Notes under the pieces: model-generated
The model's input: only the letters and a program-made list of their open reading frames with translations
Told to the model about the DNA's origin: nothing
Database searches by the model: none
Source of the DNA: Brevibacillus agri
Lineage (GTDB): Bacteria; Bacillota; Bacilli; Brevibacillales; Brevibacillaceae
Length of the DNA: 64,000 bases
Assembly: GCF_004117055.1 (NCBI RefSeq)
Contig: NZ_CP026363.1
Span: 1,465,001 to 1,529,000 of the forward strand
Direction: 5' to 3'
Program-made: the position numbers and the translations under genes
In this document: positions 17,825 through 25,843 of the stretch, piece by piece
Numbering within the stretch: position 1 is the first letter of the stretch
How the letters are laid out: each line of letters opens with the position of its first letter

Positions 17825-18244
17825 TTAGTCGTCGATGGTTTGCCCGGAGTCAGAGAGGTTTTGCGTCTTGAAGTAGTCTTTGTACAGCTTGGTTACGGCT
17901 GGCATGCTTTCCTTTGTGCTGAAAATGAGCAGGACAAACTTTTTGCCGTCTTTGATTTCGGAATGCGAGGTGCTAATTTCGGCGACCTCCGGGAGCGGGA
18001 AATCGGCTGGGAGATATTCCGGCCGCTTCTGTTCAGAGGCAGGCTGGGCAGCAGTGTCGCCGGAAGTTTGCTGGGTCGGCTGTTGCGCAGTCTGCTGTGC
18101 TGGTTGCTGCGCTGACTGTTGCGGTGTTTGCTGTTCCGCTTGCTGTGCCGGTTGATCCACTGAAGCTGGCTGGCTGCACGCACTGATCGCCACTGCTGCG
18201 AAGAGCGACAGAGCGACGTGCGCCCACGCTTTCTTTTTCATCAC
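17825..18244 (-). CDS. Gln-rich lipoprotein, C-terminus cut by a premature TAA
   Basis: This is a lipoprotein with lipobox VAISAC at about residue 23. A low-complexity linker of Gln, Ala, Pro and Thr (AQQAEQQTPQQSAQQ...) runs to about residue 65, followed by a folded domain beginning YLPADFPLPE. The frame stops at TAA 17825-17827. Directly after it the same frame stays open for 38 codons (NIIIQGGNIEKKQSWSMIGG..., ending TVTWAEQ and TAA at 17708), which reads as the natural C-terminus. A single AAA-to-TAA change would explain it. Role unknown; it converges on yunB. Confidence 0.75.
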   Translation of the reverse strand: MMKKKAWAHVALSLFAAVAISACSQPASVDQPAQQAEQQTPQQSAQQPAQQTAQQPTQQTSGDTAAQPASEQKRPEYLPADFPLPEVAEISTSHSEIKDGKKFVLLIFSTKESMPAVTKLYKDYFKTQNLSDSGQTIDD

Positions 18245-18428
18245 GTATCATCATCTCCTCTTCATCATACGTAGAAAATATTCTATGTCATTTTTGGTTC
18301 TCCATATGGAAAAAGTCCTGTTTCCAGCATTCGGCAATCGGGGGAGCAGCTTGTTTGCTATACTGAAAAAAGCGGCTTGCGAGCGCAAGAGACGGGAACG
18401 GACCGAAGACGAGGGGGCTGGAAAGGAA

Positions 18429-19079
18429 ATGAACAGACGCTTTGCAACAGGCATCATTTTTGACATGGACAATACGCTGCTGCACTCGAAGATCAATTTT
18501 GCGGAAATGAAGCAGGCAATTTTTCAGTTGTGGACGGAGCATGGTCTGATAGAGCCGACCTTCGACTGGCACAGCCATACCGCCTCGCAACTGATCGAGC
18601 TTGGCCGAAAGTCGGGCAGGCTGACCAGCCAGCTCGAACAGGAGATGTGGGGAGCCGTCACGGCAATCGAAAAGGCGGGGATGCACGAGGCTGTTCTCGA
18701 GAACCATGCCCAGGAAGTGCTCGCGCAGCTCATGGAGCGGCATCATTTGTTCATTTTGACCAACAACGCCTACGCTGCCGCAGAGGAAGCGCTGCACCAA
18801 ACCGGTATTGCGGGCTGCTTCGAGAAGATTGTGGCGCGCGAGCAGATGACGACCTTGAAGCCGCACCCGTCCGGGATTCATTACATTCGCAGGCAGTATC
18901 CCGATATGCCTGCTTCGGCCTGGACGATGGTCGGGGATTCCTGGATTGACGGAAAAGCCGCGCAGGACGGGGAGGTGGCGTTTATCGCCTACCAGGGACA
19001 TGCGCAAGACATGGAGCGCCATGACGTGGCACCGCAAGCGTACATTGCGGATTTGCGCGAGCTGCTGACTATGTTGTAA
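18429..19079 (+). CDS. HAD-superfamily hydrolase (probable phosphatase)
   Basis: Motif I is FDMDNTLLHS, motif II is ILTNNAYA, the Lys motif is TLKPHPSG, and motif III/IV is MVGDSWIDGKAA. The helical cap of subfamily IA lies between motifs I and II. The physiological substrate cannot be read from sequence; the group includes phosphoglycolate- and nucleotide-phosphatases. ATG 18429 follows GGAAAGGAA and is preferred over an upstream in-frame start without a site. It is a single gene upstream of the riboflavin riboswitches. Confidence 0.85.
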   Translation: MNRRFATGIIFDMDNTLLHSKINFAEMKQAIFQLWTEHGLIEPTFDWHSHTASQLIELGRKSGRLTSQLEQEMWGAVTAIEKAGMHEAVLENHAQEVLAQLMERHHLFILTNNAYAAAEEALHQTGIAGCFEKIVAREQMTTLKPHPSGIHYIRRQYPDMPASAWTMVGDSWIDGKAAQDGEVAFIAYQGHAQDMERHDVAPQAYIADLRELLTML

Positions 19080-19120
19080 CAAAGCTTGCAGGCAGGAGAA
19101 AAACACTTCTGCCTAAAAAA

Positions 19121-19151
19121 ATGACAGCGAACGTGAAAAATGTGCTATACT
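19121..19151 (+). promoter_or_regulatory. Promoter of the riboflavin operon
   Basis: ATGACA (19121) and TATACT (19146) lie 17-19 bases apart depending on the frame chosen for the -35 box, about 20 bases upstream of the first riboswitch. Confidence 0.65.
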
Positions 19152-19170
19152 TTGCCTAACTGAATACCAG

Positions 19171-19306
19171 CCTTCAGGGTAGGGTGAAATTCCCGACCGG
19201 CGGTAATGACGAACGCACGTCTGAGCCCGCGACTCGCTATCGCAGTTGGATAGCGACTGACTTGGTGCAAATCCAAGGCCGACGGTAAAGTCCGGATGGG
19301 AGAAGG
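19171..19306 (+). ncRNA. FMN riboswitch (RFN element), copy 1
   Basis: All conserved RFN blocks are present in order: CTTCAGGGTAGGGTGAAATT, CCCGACCGGCGGTAATG, GAGCCCGCGAC, GACTTGGTGCAAATCC, GCCGACGGTAAAGTCCGGAT and the closing GAAGG that pairs with CCTTC to form P1. FMN binding would favour the terminator downstream. A promoter stands just upstream. Confidence 0.97.
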
Positions 19307-19366
19307 TATTGGCATAACCTCAGAGCTGTTTTTTCAAAAACAGGCATTTGCGAGGTTTCTTTCCCT

Positions 19367-19398
19367 ACGCCCTGAGCATGTTCTCACGGGCGTTTTTT
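19367..19398 (+). terminator. Riboswitch-1 terminator
   Basis: ACGCCC plus TGAG pair with CTCA plus GGGCGT, followed by six T. It lies between the two riboswitches and would end transcription when FMN is bound to copy 1. Confidence 0.9.
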
Positions 19399-19420
19399 AT
19401 TCCGCAACTTCATAGCGAAA

Positions 19421-19564
19421 ATCTTCAGGGCAAGGTGAAATTCCTGACCGGCGGTAATGGCGATGGCGAACCATCGTCTGAGCCCGCGACTCGTGGACCG
19501 TGACGGTTTGCGACTGATCTGGTGCAACTCCAGAGCCGACGGTAAAGTCCGGATGGAAGAAGAG
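19421..19564 (+). ncRNA. FMN riboswitch (RFN element), copy 2
   Basis: A second complete RFN aptamer begins about 115 bases after the first ends: CTTCAGGGCAAGGTGAAATT, CCTGACCGGCGGTAATGG, GAGCCCGCGACTCG, GATCTGGTGCAACTCC, GCCGACGGTAAAGTCCGGAT, GAAGA. Hairpin sequences differ from copy 1 while the core is conserved, so both are probably functional. No promoter is seen between the copies. Confidence 0.97.
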
Positions 19565-19629
19565 CTGACTGCGCTTTTTGGCATCGTTATTTTTGCAAAA
19601 AACGAATGCGAGAAGGCTTCTTTCCCTAT

Positions 19630-19662
19630 GCCCTGAAACGCTTGAGGTTTCGAGGGCTTTTT
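19630..19662 (+). terminator. Riboswitch-2 terminator
   Basis: GCCCT-GAAAC pairs with GTTTC-GAGGGC and is followed by TTTTTG, 40 bases before ribD. Confidence 0.9.
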
Positions 19663-19701
19663 GTTTTGGCTGGAATCCAGGCAGGAAAAAGGAGGTTTTA
19701 C

Positions 19702-20802
19702 ATGGAGCAGGACAAGCGGTTCATGGCATTGGCGCTGGAGCTGGCGCGCTCGGCCCACGGCCAGACCAGCCCCAATCCACTGGTCGGTGCAGTCCTGGTG
19801 AGCAACGGAGCAGTTGCAGGCATGGGCGCGCATTTGCGTGCCGGGGAGCCGCATGCGGAGGTGCATGCGCTGCGCATGGCAGGGGAAAAGGCGGCTGGCG
19901 CTACTTTGTACGTGACGCTGGAGCCGTGCAGCCACTTCGGAAAAACGCCCCCTTGCGCCGATGCGGTAGTGGCGGCGGGGATTCGCCGGGCTGTGATTGC
20001 GACGCTGGACCCGAATCCGCTCGTGGCTGGAAAAGGCGTGGAGAAGCTGCGCGCCGCAGGAGTGGAAGTGCTCGTCGGGGTAGGCGAAGCGGAAGCGAAA
20101 AGGCTCAACGAGGTGTTTTTCCACTACATCACGACGAAGCGCCCGTTTGTGACGGTGAAAACGGCGAGCACGCTGGACGGCAAAATCGCTTCGGTCACAG
20201 GACACAGCCGCTGGATCACGGGCGAACGGGCGCGCGCGGAGGTGCACGAACTGCGGAGACAGCACGATGCGATTTTGGTCGGGGTAGGAACCGTTTTGGC
20301 GGACGATCCGCTTTTGACGGCCAGACAAGGGGAGCAGTTGTATGGACGGCAGCCTGTGCGGATCGTCCTGGACAGCGAGCTTCGCACGCCACTTGCAGCG
20401 CGCGTGATCGAAAATGCGGATGCGCCGACCTGGATTTTCACGACAGAGGCGGCTCCGCCAGAAAAGCGTGCGGCATTGGCGGCAAAAGGCGTCAGGCTGT
20501 TTGTGGCAAGCGGACAAATTTCGGTGGAAAACGTACTGGATACGCTGGGCGAGTGCGGGATTACTTCGCTGCTGGTTGAAGGCGGGCAGGCAGTGAACGG
20601 GGCGTTTTTACAGGCGCGCGCGATCCAGAAGATCGTCAGCTACGTGTCGTTGAAGCTGATCGGCGGAAGCGGCGCGCCCACGCCATTTGGCGGACCGGGC
20701 TTCGCCACGATGGATCAGACTGTCCGGCTTGCGGATGCAACTGTCGAGCTGCTGGATGAGCAGGACGTGCGCATAAGCGGTTATCCGCTATGGGAAAAGT
20801 AG
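19702..20802 (+). CDS. ribD: Bifunctional riboflavin deaminase/reductase RibD
   Basis: RibD carries out steps 2 and 3 of riboflavin synthesis: deamination of the GTP-derived pyrimidine and reduction of its ribosyl side chain. The N-terminal deaminase domain shows the zinc motifs HAEVHAL and PCSHFGKTPPC. The C-terminal reductase domain (from about residue 145) begins RPFVTVKTASTLDGKIA and contains LLVEGG. AAAAAGGAGG precedes ATG 19702. It is the first gene of ribD-ribE-ribBA-ribH, under the tandem FMN riboswitches. Length 366. Confidence 0.97.
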   Translation: MEQDKRFMALALELARSAHGQTSPNPLVGAVLVSNGAVAGMGAHLRAGEPHAEVHALRMAGEKAAGATLYVTLEPCSHFGKTPPCADAVVAAGIRRAVIATLDPNPLVAGKGVEKLRAAGVEVLVGVGEAEAKRLNEVFFHYITTKRPFVTVKTASTLDGKIASVTGHSRWITGERARAEVHELRRQHDAILVGVGTVLADDPLLTARQGEQLYGRQPVRIVLDSELRTPLAARVIENADAPTWIFTTEAAPPEKRAALAAKGVRLFVASGQISVENVLDTLGECGITSLLVEGGQAVNGAFLQARAIQKIVSYVSLKLIGGSGAPTPFGGPGFATMDQTVRLADATVELLDEQDVRISGYPLWEK

Positions 20803-20909
20803 CTGGAAGCAGGTTTTCCGTTTTCTGCGCATTCGCGCCAGAGAGCAGCAGTCGCCAGACGACGGGAGCAAATTTTTGTTCAGAAAGCACAAAGAGGAGG
20901 AAAAGGCCG

Positions 20910-21581
20910 ATGTTTACCGGACTGGTGGAGGAAGTCGGAACGTTGGAATCCAGCACAGGCAACGGGCAGGCGAGTCGGCTGGTCATTCGGGCGCAGCGGG
21001 TGCTGGAAGGCGTCAAGCTCGGCGACAGTATCGCCGTCAACGGGATTTGCCTGACGGTCACGTCTTTTTCGGCTCGGCATTTTAGCGTAGATGTCATGCC
21101 GGAGACGATGAAAAAGACAACCCTCCGTCACCTGCGCACAGGCCAGCGGGTCAATCTGGAGCGGGCGATGCGGCTGGGCGACCGCTTTGGCGGGCATATC
21201 GTCTCCGGGCATATCGACGGAACGGGCACGATTTTGTCCCGAGAGCCGCACGCCAACGCTGTGCTGTTTCGCATTGAAGCCGCGCCGGAGCTGTTACGAT
21301 ACGTCATCAGGCAAGGCTCGATCTGCGTCGATGGCATCAGTCTTACGGTCGTGGACGTTGCCGATGCGCATTTTTCGGTGTCGATCATCCCGCATACGCT
21401 GGCAGCGACCAGCCTGCACGATCGGCGCGCGGGCGATCAGGTGAACCTGGAGACAGATATTATCGGCAAGTACGTCGAGCGGCTTTTGGGCTATCGCGGC
21501 AAGCCAGCAGGCGGCAATCAGACCGAAGCAAAAGGCGCGAAAATCAGCATGGCTTTTTTGCAGGAAAACGGATTCGTTTGA
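20910..21581 (+). CDS. ribE: Riboflavin synthase alpha chain
   Basis: This enzyme dismutates 6,7-dimethyl-8-ribityllumazine into riboflavin. Two homologous lumazine-binding halves are visible: MFTGLVEEVG with VNGICLTV in the first, and GGHIVSGHIDGTG with VDGISLTV in the second. ATG 20910 follows AGAGGAGG; an upstream in-frame start lacks similarity. The C-terminus runs about 15 residues beyond the core. It is the second gene of the rib operon. Confidence 0.96.
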   Translation: MFTGLVEEVGTLESSTGNGQASRLVIRAQRVLEGVKLGDSIAVNGICLTVTSFSARHFSVDVMPETMKKTTLRHLRTGQRVNLERAMRLGDRFGGHIVSGHIDGTGTILSREPHANAVLFRIEAAPELLRYVIRQGSICVDGISLTVVDVADAHFSVSIIPHTLAATSLHDRRAGDQVNLETDIIGKYVERLLGYRGKPAGGNQTEAKGAKISMAFLQENGFV

Positions 21582-21599
21582 ACGAGGAGGGACAAGCCC

Positions 21600-22799
21600 A
21601 TGTTTCATCGCATAGAAGAGGCGCTGGAAGATTTGCGCCAAGGAAAAGCCATCATCGTCGTGGATGACGAGGATCGGGAAAATGAAGGGGACTTCGTCTG
21701 CCTGGCGGAAGCGGCTGCGCCGGAGATGATTAACTTTATGGCGACGCACGGGCGCGGTCTTGTCTGCGTCCCGGTGACGGAGGAACAGGCCGCGCGGCTT
21801 GCGCTCACCCCAATGGTCAGGCACAACACGGACAAGCAAGGGACGGCGTTTACCGTGTCGATTGACGAGGTGAGCACGCATACAGGCATCTCGGCGCAGG
21901 AGCGTTCGCAGACCGTGCTGGCGATGCTGGACGAGCGGAAGACGGCAGAGGACTTTCGCAGGCCGGGGCATATTTTTCCGCTGATTGCGAGAGCCGGGGG
22001 CGTTTTGCGGCGGGCGGGCCATACCGAAGCGGCGGTGGACCTCGCCCGGCTGGCGGGGAGCGTGCCCGCAGGTGTCATTTGCGAAATCATGAACGAGGAT
22101 GGCTCGATGGCGCGGTTGCCGCAGCTCGTGGAGATCGCTCGCCGCTTCGACTTGAAGCTGATTACGATTGCCGATCTGATCGCCTACCGGATGCGCACCG
22201 AATCGCACGTGCGAAAAGAAATCGAAGTGAGCCTGCCGACGAGCTATGGCGATTTTCGGATCGCCGCCTATACGAACGAGCTGGACGGCAAAGAGCACGT
22301 GGCGCTCATCAAGGGCGAGATTGATTCGGCCAAGCCCGTTCTCGTCCGGGTGCATTCCGAGTGCCTCACAGGAGATATTTTCGGGTCCCACCGCTGCGAT
22401 TGCGGCCCGCAACTGCATGCTGCGCTGGAGCAGATCGAGGCGGCGGGCTCCGGCATCCTTTTGTACATGCGCCAGGAAGGCCGCGGCATCGGGCTTATTA
22501 ACAAGCTGCGCGCCTACAAGCTGCAGGAGGAAGGGCTGGATACGGTGGAGGCGAACGAAAAGCTCGGATTCCCCGCCGATCTGCGCGATTACGGCATCGG
22601 GGCGCAAATTCTCCGCGACCTGGGCGTGCAAAAAATGCGGCTTTTGACCAATAACCCGCGCAAAATCCGGGGGCTGGACGGCTACGGGCTGAAGGTGGAG
22701 GAACGGGTGCCGCTGCAAATGCAGGCACATCCGCACAACAAACGGTATTTGTCGACCAAACAGGAGAAGCTGGGACACCTGCTTCATTTCAAAGGCTAA
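21600..22799 (+). CDS. ribBA: Bifunctional DHBP synthase / GTP cyclohydrolase II
   Basis: The N-terminal half (residues 1-200) makes 3,4-dihydroxy-2-butanone 4-phosphate: [13 protein letters not shown], and [11 protein letters not shown]. The C-terminal half opens [23 protein letters not shown] with the zinc cysteines, and RQEGRGIGL with the catalytic Arg. Fusion of the two is normal in Firmicutes. GAGGAGG precedes the ATG. It is the third gene of the rib operon and supplies both precursors of the pathway. Confidence 0.97.
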   Translation: MFHRIEEALEDLRQGKAIIVVDDEDRENEGDFVCLAEAAAPEMINFMATHGRGLVCVPVTEEQAARLALTPMVRHNTDKQGTAFTVSIDEVSTHTGISAQERSQTVLAMLDERKTAEDFRRPGHIFPLIARAGGVLRRAGHTEAAVDLARLAGSVPAGVICEIMNEDGSMARLPQLVEIARRFDLKLITIADLIAYRMRTESHVRKEIEVSLPTSYGDFRIAAYTNELDGKEHVALIKGEIDSAKPVLVRVHSECLTGDIFGSHRCDCGPQLHAALEQIEAAGSGILLYMRQEGRGIGLINKLRAYKLQEEGLDTVEANEKLGFPADLRDYGIGAQILRDLGVQKMRLLTNNPRKIRGLDGYGLKVEERVPLQMQAHPHNKRYLSTKQEKLGHLLHFKG

Positions 22800-22813
22800 G
22801 GAGAGTGGAGAAG

Positions 22814-23278
22814 ATGAGAACATTTGAGGGACATTTGGTAGGAACGGGCTTGCGCGTAGGGATTGTAGCAGGAAGATTTAACGAGCTGATCGTCAGCAAG
22901 CTGGTAGGCGGTGCGCTCGATGCGTTGAAGCGCCACGGCGTAGAGGAAGACAACGTAGACGTGGCCTGGGTGCCGGGCGCTTTTGAAATTCCGTTGATCG
23001 CGAAAAAAATGGCCGAGTCGGGGCGCTATGACGCGGTTGTGACATTGGGCGCGGTCATCCGCGGAGCGACTCCGCACTTCGACTACGTCTGCAACGAAGC
23101 AGCCAAAGGCGTCGCCTCGCTGTCGCTTTCCACCGGGATTCCGGTCATTTTTGGCGTGCTGACGACGGACAACATCGAGCAAGCGATTGAGCGCGCCGGC
23201 ACAAAAGCGGGCAACAAAGGCTGGGAAGCGGCAACGGCAGCGATTGAAATGGCGAACCTGTCCAAACAGTTCGCCTAA
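22814..23278 (+). CDS. ribH: 6,7-dimethyl-8-ribityllumazine synthase
   Basis: The lumazine synthase subunit forms the icosahedral capsid in Bacillus. It has [45 protein letters not shown] and [20 protein letters not shown]. The 154-residue length equals the Bacillus enzyme when ATG 22814 is used; a GTG nine bases upstream is the alternative. It is the last gene of the rib operon and is followed by a terminator. Confidence 0.96.
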   Translation: MRTFEGHLVGTGLRVGIVAGRFNELIVSKLVGGALDALKRHGVEEDNVDVAWVPGAFEIPLIAKKMAESGRYDAVVTLGAVIRGATPHFDYVCNEAAKGVASLSLSTGIPVIFGVLTTDNIEQAIERAGTKAGNKGWEAATAAIEMANLSKQFA

Positions 23279-23308
23279 ACGATACGAATCGCTTGTCTAG
23301 GTGAGGAA

Positions 23309-23333
23309 GCGGGGGCTGCGGCTCCCGTTTTTT
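23309..23333 (+). terminator. Terminator of the rib operon
   Basis: CGGGGGC-TGCG-GCTCCCG is followed by six T. Confidence 0.85.
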
Positions 23334-23513
23334 CGTTTGCCCGAAAGCACACATAGATCCCATTCTTGATTCATGTTATTTGGCTGATATTTTTTGTGAA
23401 TGAAGTGCTAAACCAATGAAGGAAAGTAAAGGGAATGCCTGGTAGGAAGAGTAATGTAATTTTTTTTGTGTAAATGGGTTTTTAACAGGTGAATAGTTAC
23501 GTCAACGGCTTTA

Positions 23514-23609
23514 CATGGAGGAGCGGGCATGATAGATTCGTTAGCCATGCTATGCATGGTTGACTGGCATCGCCCAATCGCAAGGAATCATGCCCGCAGA
23601 GGCTCCATG
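23514..23609. repeat. Imperfect inverted repeat / fold-back hairpin
   Basis: CATGGAG..GCGGGCATGAT (23514-23533) is mirrored by ATCATGCCCGC..CTCCATG (23587-23609). The loop contains a second hairpin, CCATGC-TAT-GCATGG. It lies just beyond the end of the IS256 transposase remnant and may be part of that element's end or a separate structured RNA. No coding function is supported in 23336-23631. Confidence 0.6.
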
Positions 23610-23631
23610 TCAGGCCGACCTAACAGCCTCT

Positions 23632-23916
23632 TTATGCGGACAGTTCCCCTTGCAAGCGGCTTCCAAAATGGATGGCCAGTTGCGATATACATTCTTTCCA
23701 GCACCGAAGTGGCATGGTTCATTTATTTGATGCCTCCATGGTTGCCAGTTAGATAATTTTCCGTAAGGCATCGTCAGCATTATGTTTGGCATAGCCTAAA
23801 TGATCGTCCATTTCCGCTTCAAACAACTGCTGGATGGTGTCACAAAAGAGGTTCTTGAGCATCTCATGAACGTCCTCGATGGCTCGGCAATCTTTCGCTA
23901 ATGCTTTGATCGTCAT
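23632..23916 (-). pseudogene. IS256-family transposase remnant (internal deletion, two stops)
   Basis: The minus-strand frame starts MTIKALAKDCRAIEDVHE and continues MLKNLFCDTIQQ..EAEMDDHLGYAKH, which is the N-terminus of IS256/Mutator transposases. It then jumps straight to the family's C-terminus (DDALRKII*LATMEASNK*TMPL..., ending FGSRLQGELSA). About three quarters of the gene is missing, deleted in frame. Two internal stops replace what are normally Tyr and Trp positions (TAA, TGA). It is a dead remnant. Confidence 0.85.
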
Positions 23917-23918
23917 GG

Positions 23919-24119
23919 TTAACGCCCGATGTATTCAAAAATAATGATATAGAGGACAAGGAGAAGTAAGAAACTAATTATGGATACTGTTTTAGCGGTT
24001 TTAAATCTTGTATTGTTTTTTTCAGTTAATGCTTTCATTACTTCAATAAGATTCCATATGAATGATAACGCTACGATAACCATTATTGATAGGTAGAATG
24101 ATAAGTAGAAAATTTTCAA
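23919..24119 (-). CDS. Small two-helix membrane protein
   Basis: This 66-residue frame starts at TTG with GGGGAG upstream. Two hydrophobic segments (about 5-25 and 44-62) are separated by a charged loop (KALTEKNNTRFKTAK). It is AT-rich like its neighbours in the island. It ends three bases before the IS256 remnant's start codon, so its original 3' end may have been altered. No family recognised. Confidence 0.5.
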   Translation of the reverse strand: MKIFYLSFYLSIMVIVALSFIWNLIEVMKALTEKNNTRFKTAKTVSIISFLLLLVLYIIIFEYIGR

Positions 24120-24180
24120 AAGTAATCACTCCCCAAAAAAGTTGGCCAATTATTGTTTCTGATTGTAATAAATTCACCAT

Positions 24181-24228
24181 AACTAAAACTAGATCCTCTC
24201 TTACTTTGGGGAGGATCTAGTTTTAGTT
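24181..24228. terminator. 18-bp perfect inverted repeat, terminator-like
   Basis: AACTAAAACTAGATCCTC and GAGGATCTAGTTTTAGTT pair perfectly over a 12-base loop, seven bases beyond the stop of the minus-strand gene at 24236. The T-run is poor, but the position suits a terminator. Confidence 0.65.
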
Positions 24229-24235
24229 ATATAGA

Positions 24236-25064
24236 TTAGTATCGAAACACAATACCGAAGTCTTCAACCTTAGTAACTGATGCCGGTTCAATAGCAAAAC
24301 TTGCTGGATAGACAGCAAAGGCAACAGATCCCAAAGTCCAAGTTTGATGACCATATTCAAATTTTACGTTTACTGTACCAGACTCATTTTTTTCGACGTA
24401 TACATATTGTGATATATACCCTTTGTGAGCATTATTACTTGGCATTGCTTCCAAATCAATTTTCGATCCTACGCCAACACCAGGATCCCAATCATCAGGG
24501 GTAGTATAGGTTGAACAACTCCATTTAGCAGAAGTATTGTTGTCAGGTCTATAACAATATCTGTATTCATGCTGCTGAACTTTTCCACGTGATGACATCG
24601 GGAGGAAGCATTTTGATGTAACTGGAAAACCAATACTCAAGCCGTCTGTAAGTTCCCATTCAGGACTTTTTGACCATTCGTAACTTCCATATAAATAAAA
24701 CTTTTTATAACCAGTCATGTCACTATTTACCGAAAATGCGGTAGCGTTTAAATCTAGTATTCCACCATCTAAAGCTACTTGAGGTGTGATTGTATTCTTA
24801 TCCATAAATTCTTCTTCTCTTACAGTTTTACTATTAGATGCCAACTTTTTAGCGTTGTTTTCAAGTAATTCTTTGAGTACATCATCTGGGAAATTCGCAA
24901 GTTCTTCTTCATGTTAACCCTATATCGTCAACTATACGATTGATTTCTTTTTTTGTTAAAGTAGTTTCTTCTTCCCATGACGGCGTTTGTTTAGCAGTAG
25001 AAGGAGCAACGAAAGTTAATAGGGATAAGCTCAAAGCCAAAACACTTAAGTAAAACTTTTTCAC
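24236..25064 (-). pseudogene. Secreted protein gene broken by a frameshift
   Basis: GTG 25064, behind GGAGG, opens a signal peptide (MKKFYLSVLALSLSLLTFVA) and KEINRIVDDIGLT. A TGA then stops this frame at 24909. One base off, the protein continues EEELANFPDDVLKELLENNA into a 202-residue region ending at 24236. That region is rich in Tyr, Ser and Asn (YRYCYRPDNNTSAKWSC). Joining the two gives one secreted protein of about 275 residues. I recognise no domain. It is AT-rich and lies between transposase remnants, which suggests horizontal acquisition. Confidence 0.65.
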
Positions 25065-25248
25065 TTCCAACACCTCCATATTTGTAATTTGTTTGCAATA
25101 TAACAAATATAGGTAAAAATTGCAATTTAAAGATTCATCACCATAAATCCGTGATAGACATTGAAAAAACGTAGATGTTCCTCCATCGTGGTTGTTGTCG
25201 AGACAAACCATTGAAAGAGAGGAAATCTAACGTTGTCTAACAAGTTTA

Positions 25249-25785
25249 CCACAGGAGCGTCTTGCGCCTACCATGGTCTGCTTGGACGAATTTGCTCTAC
25301 CAATAGGACACAAGTACGGTGTCAACCTCATGGATGCACAAAGTGGACATATCTGACAGGTCACAGAAGGTCGTTCACGTAAACAGGTTCGTAACGCTCT
25401 CATGAACTGGCCCTTTGCTACGCCTCCACAAGTTGTTGTGACCGACTTGGCTCATAGAATGGCTGAGATAGTTCGAAGCGTTTGGAAGGATGCAACTGTA
25501 GTAGCAGACAAGTTCAATGTCATTCAACTTTTCTCCAAATCACTAGAAGCTACGCGAAAACGTACCCATTCGCGGGCAACTCATCGCCGGGGTAGACATG
25601 AACAACGTCTGCTCCACACATCTCCCGATAAACGAAAACCTGAGGAACAAGAGGAATTGAAAGCCTGGTTCAGTCGATTGCAAAAACAATTGTCCATTGG
25701 CGCGAGCCGATTCAGAATTATTTTTCGTTTCGGATCACGAATGCCTCTTACTCCACTCCCTTCAAAAGCACACGCCAATGGATAA
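25249..25785 (+). pseudogene. ISL3-family transposase remnant
   Basis: The frame reads PTMVCLDEFALPIGHKYGVN, then VTEGRSRKQVRNALMNWPF, VVVTDLAHRMAEIVRSVW and VADKFNVIQLFSKSLEATRK. These are the catalytic-core segments of ISL3 transposases (Asp of VCLDEF and of VTDLA). A TGA interrupts it near 25359, and both ends are missing. It is inactive. It abuts the ger operon, whose first codon is about 60 bases further on. Confidence 0.8.
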
Positions 25786-25843
25786 AATCACCACGTATCG
25801 GTCAAAGTAAGAAGGATTTTCCTGCAGATCGAGGGGATTCAAC

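Noticed and set aside
23529..23756. 75-codon plus-strand frame in the IS256 remnant region
   Set aside because: It lies antisense to transposase C-terminal sequence and across a hairpin; no ribosome binding site.
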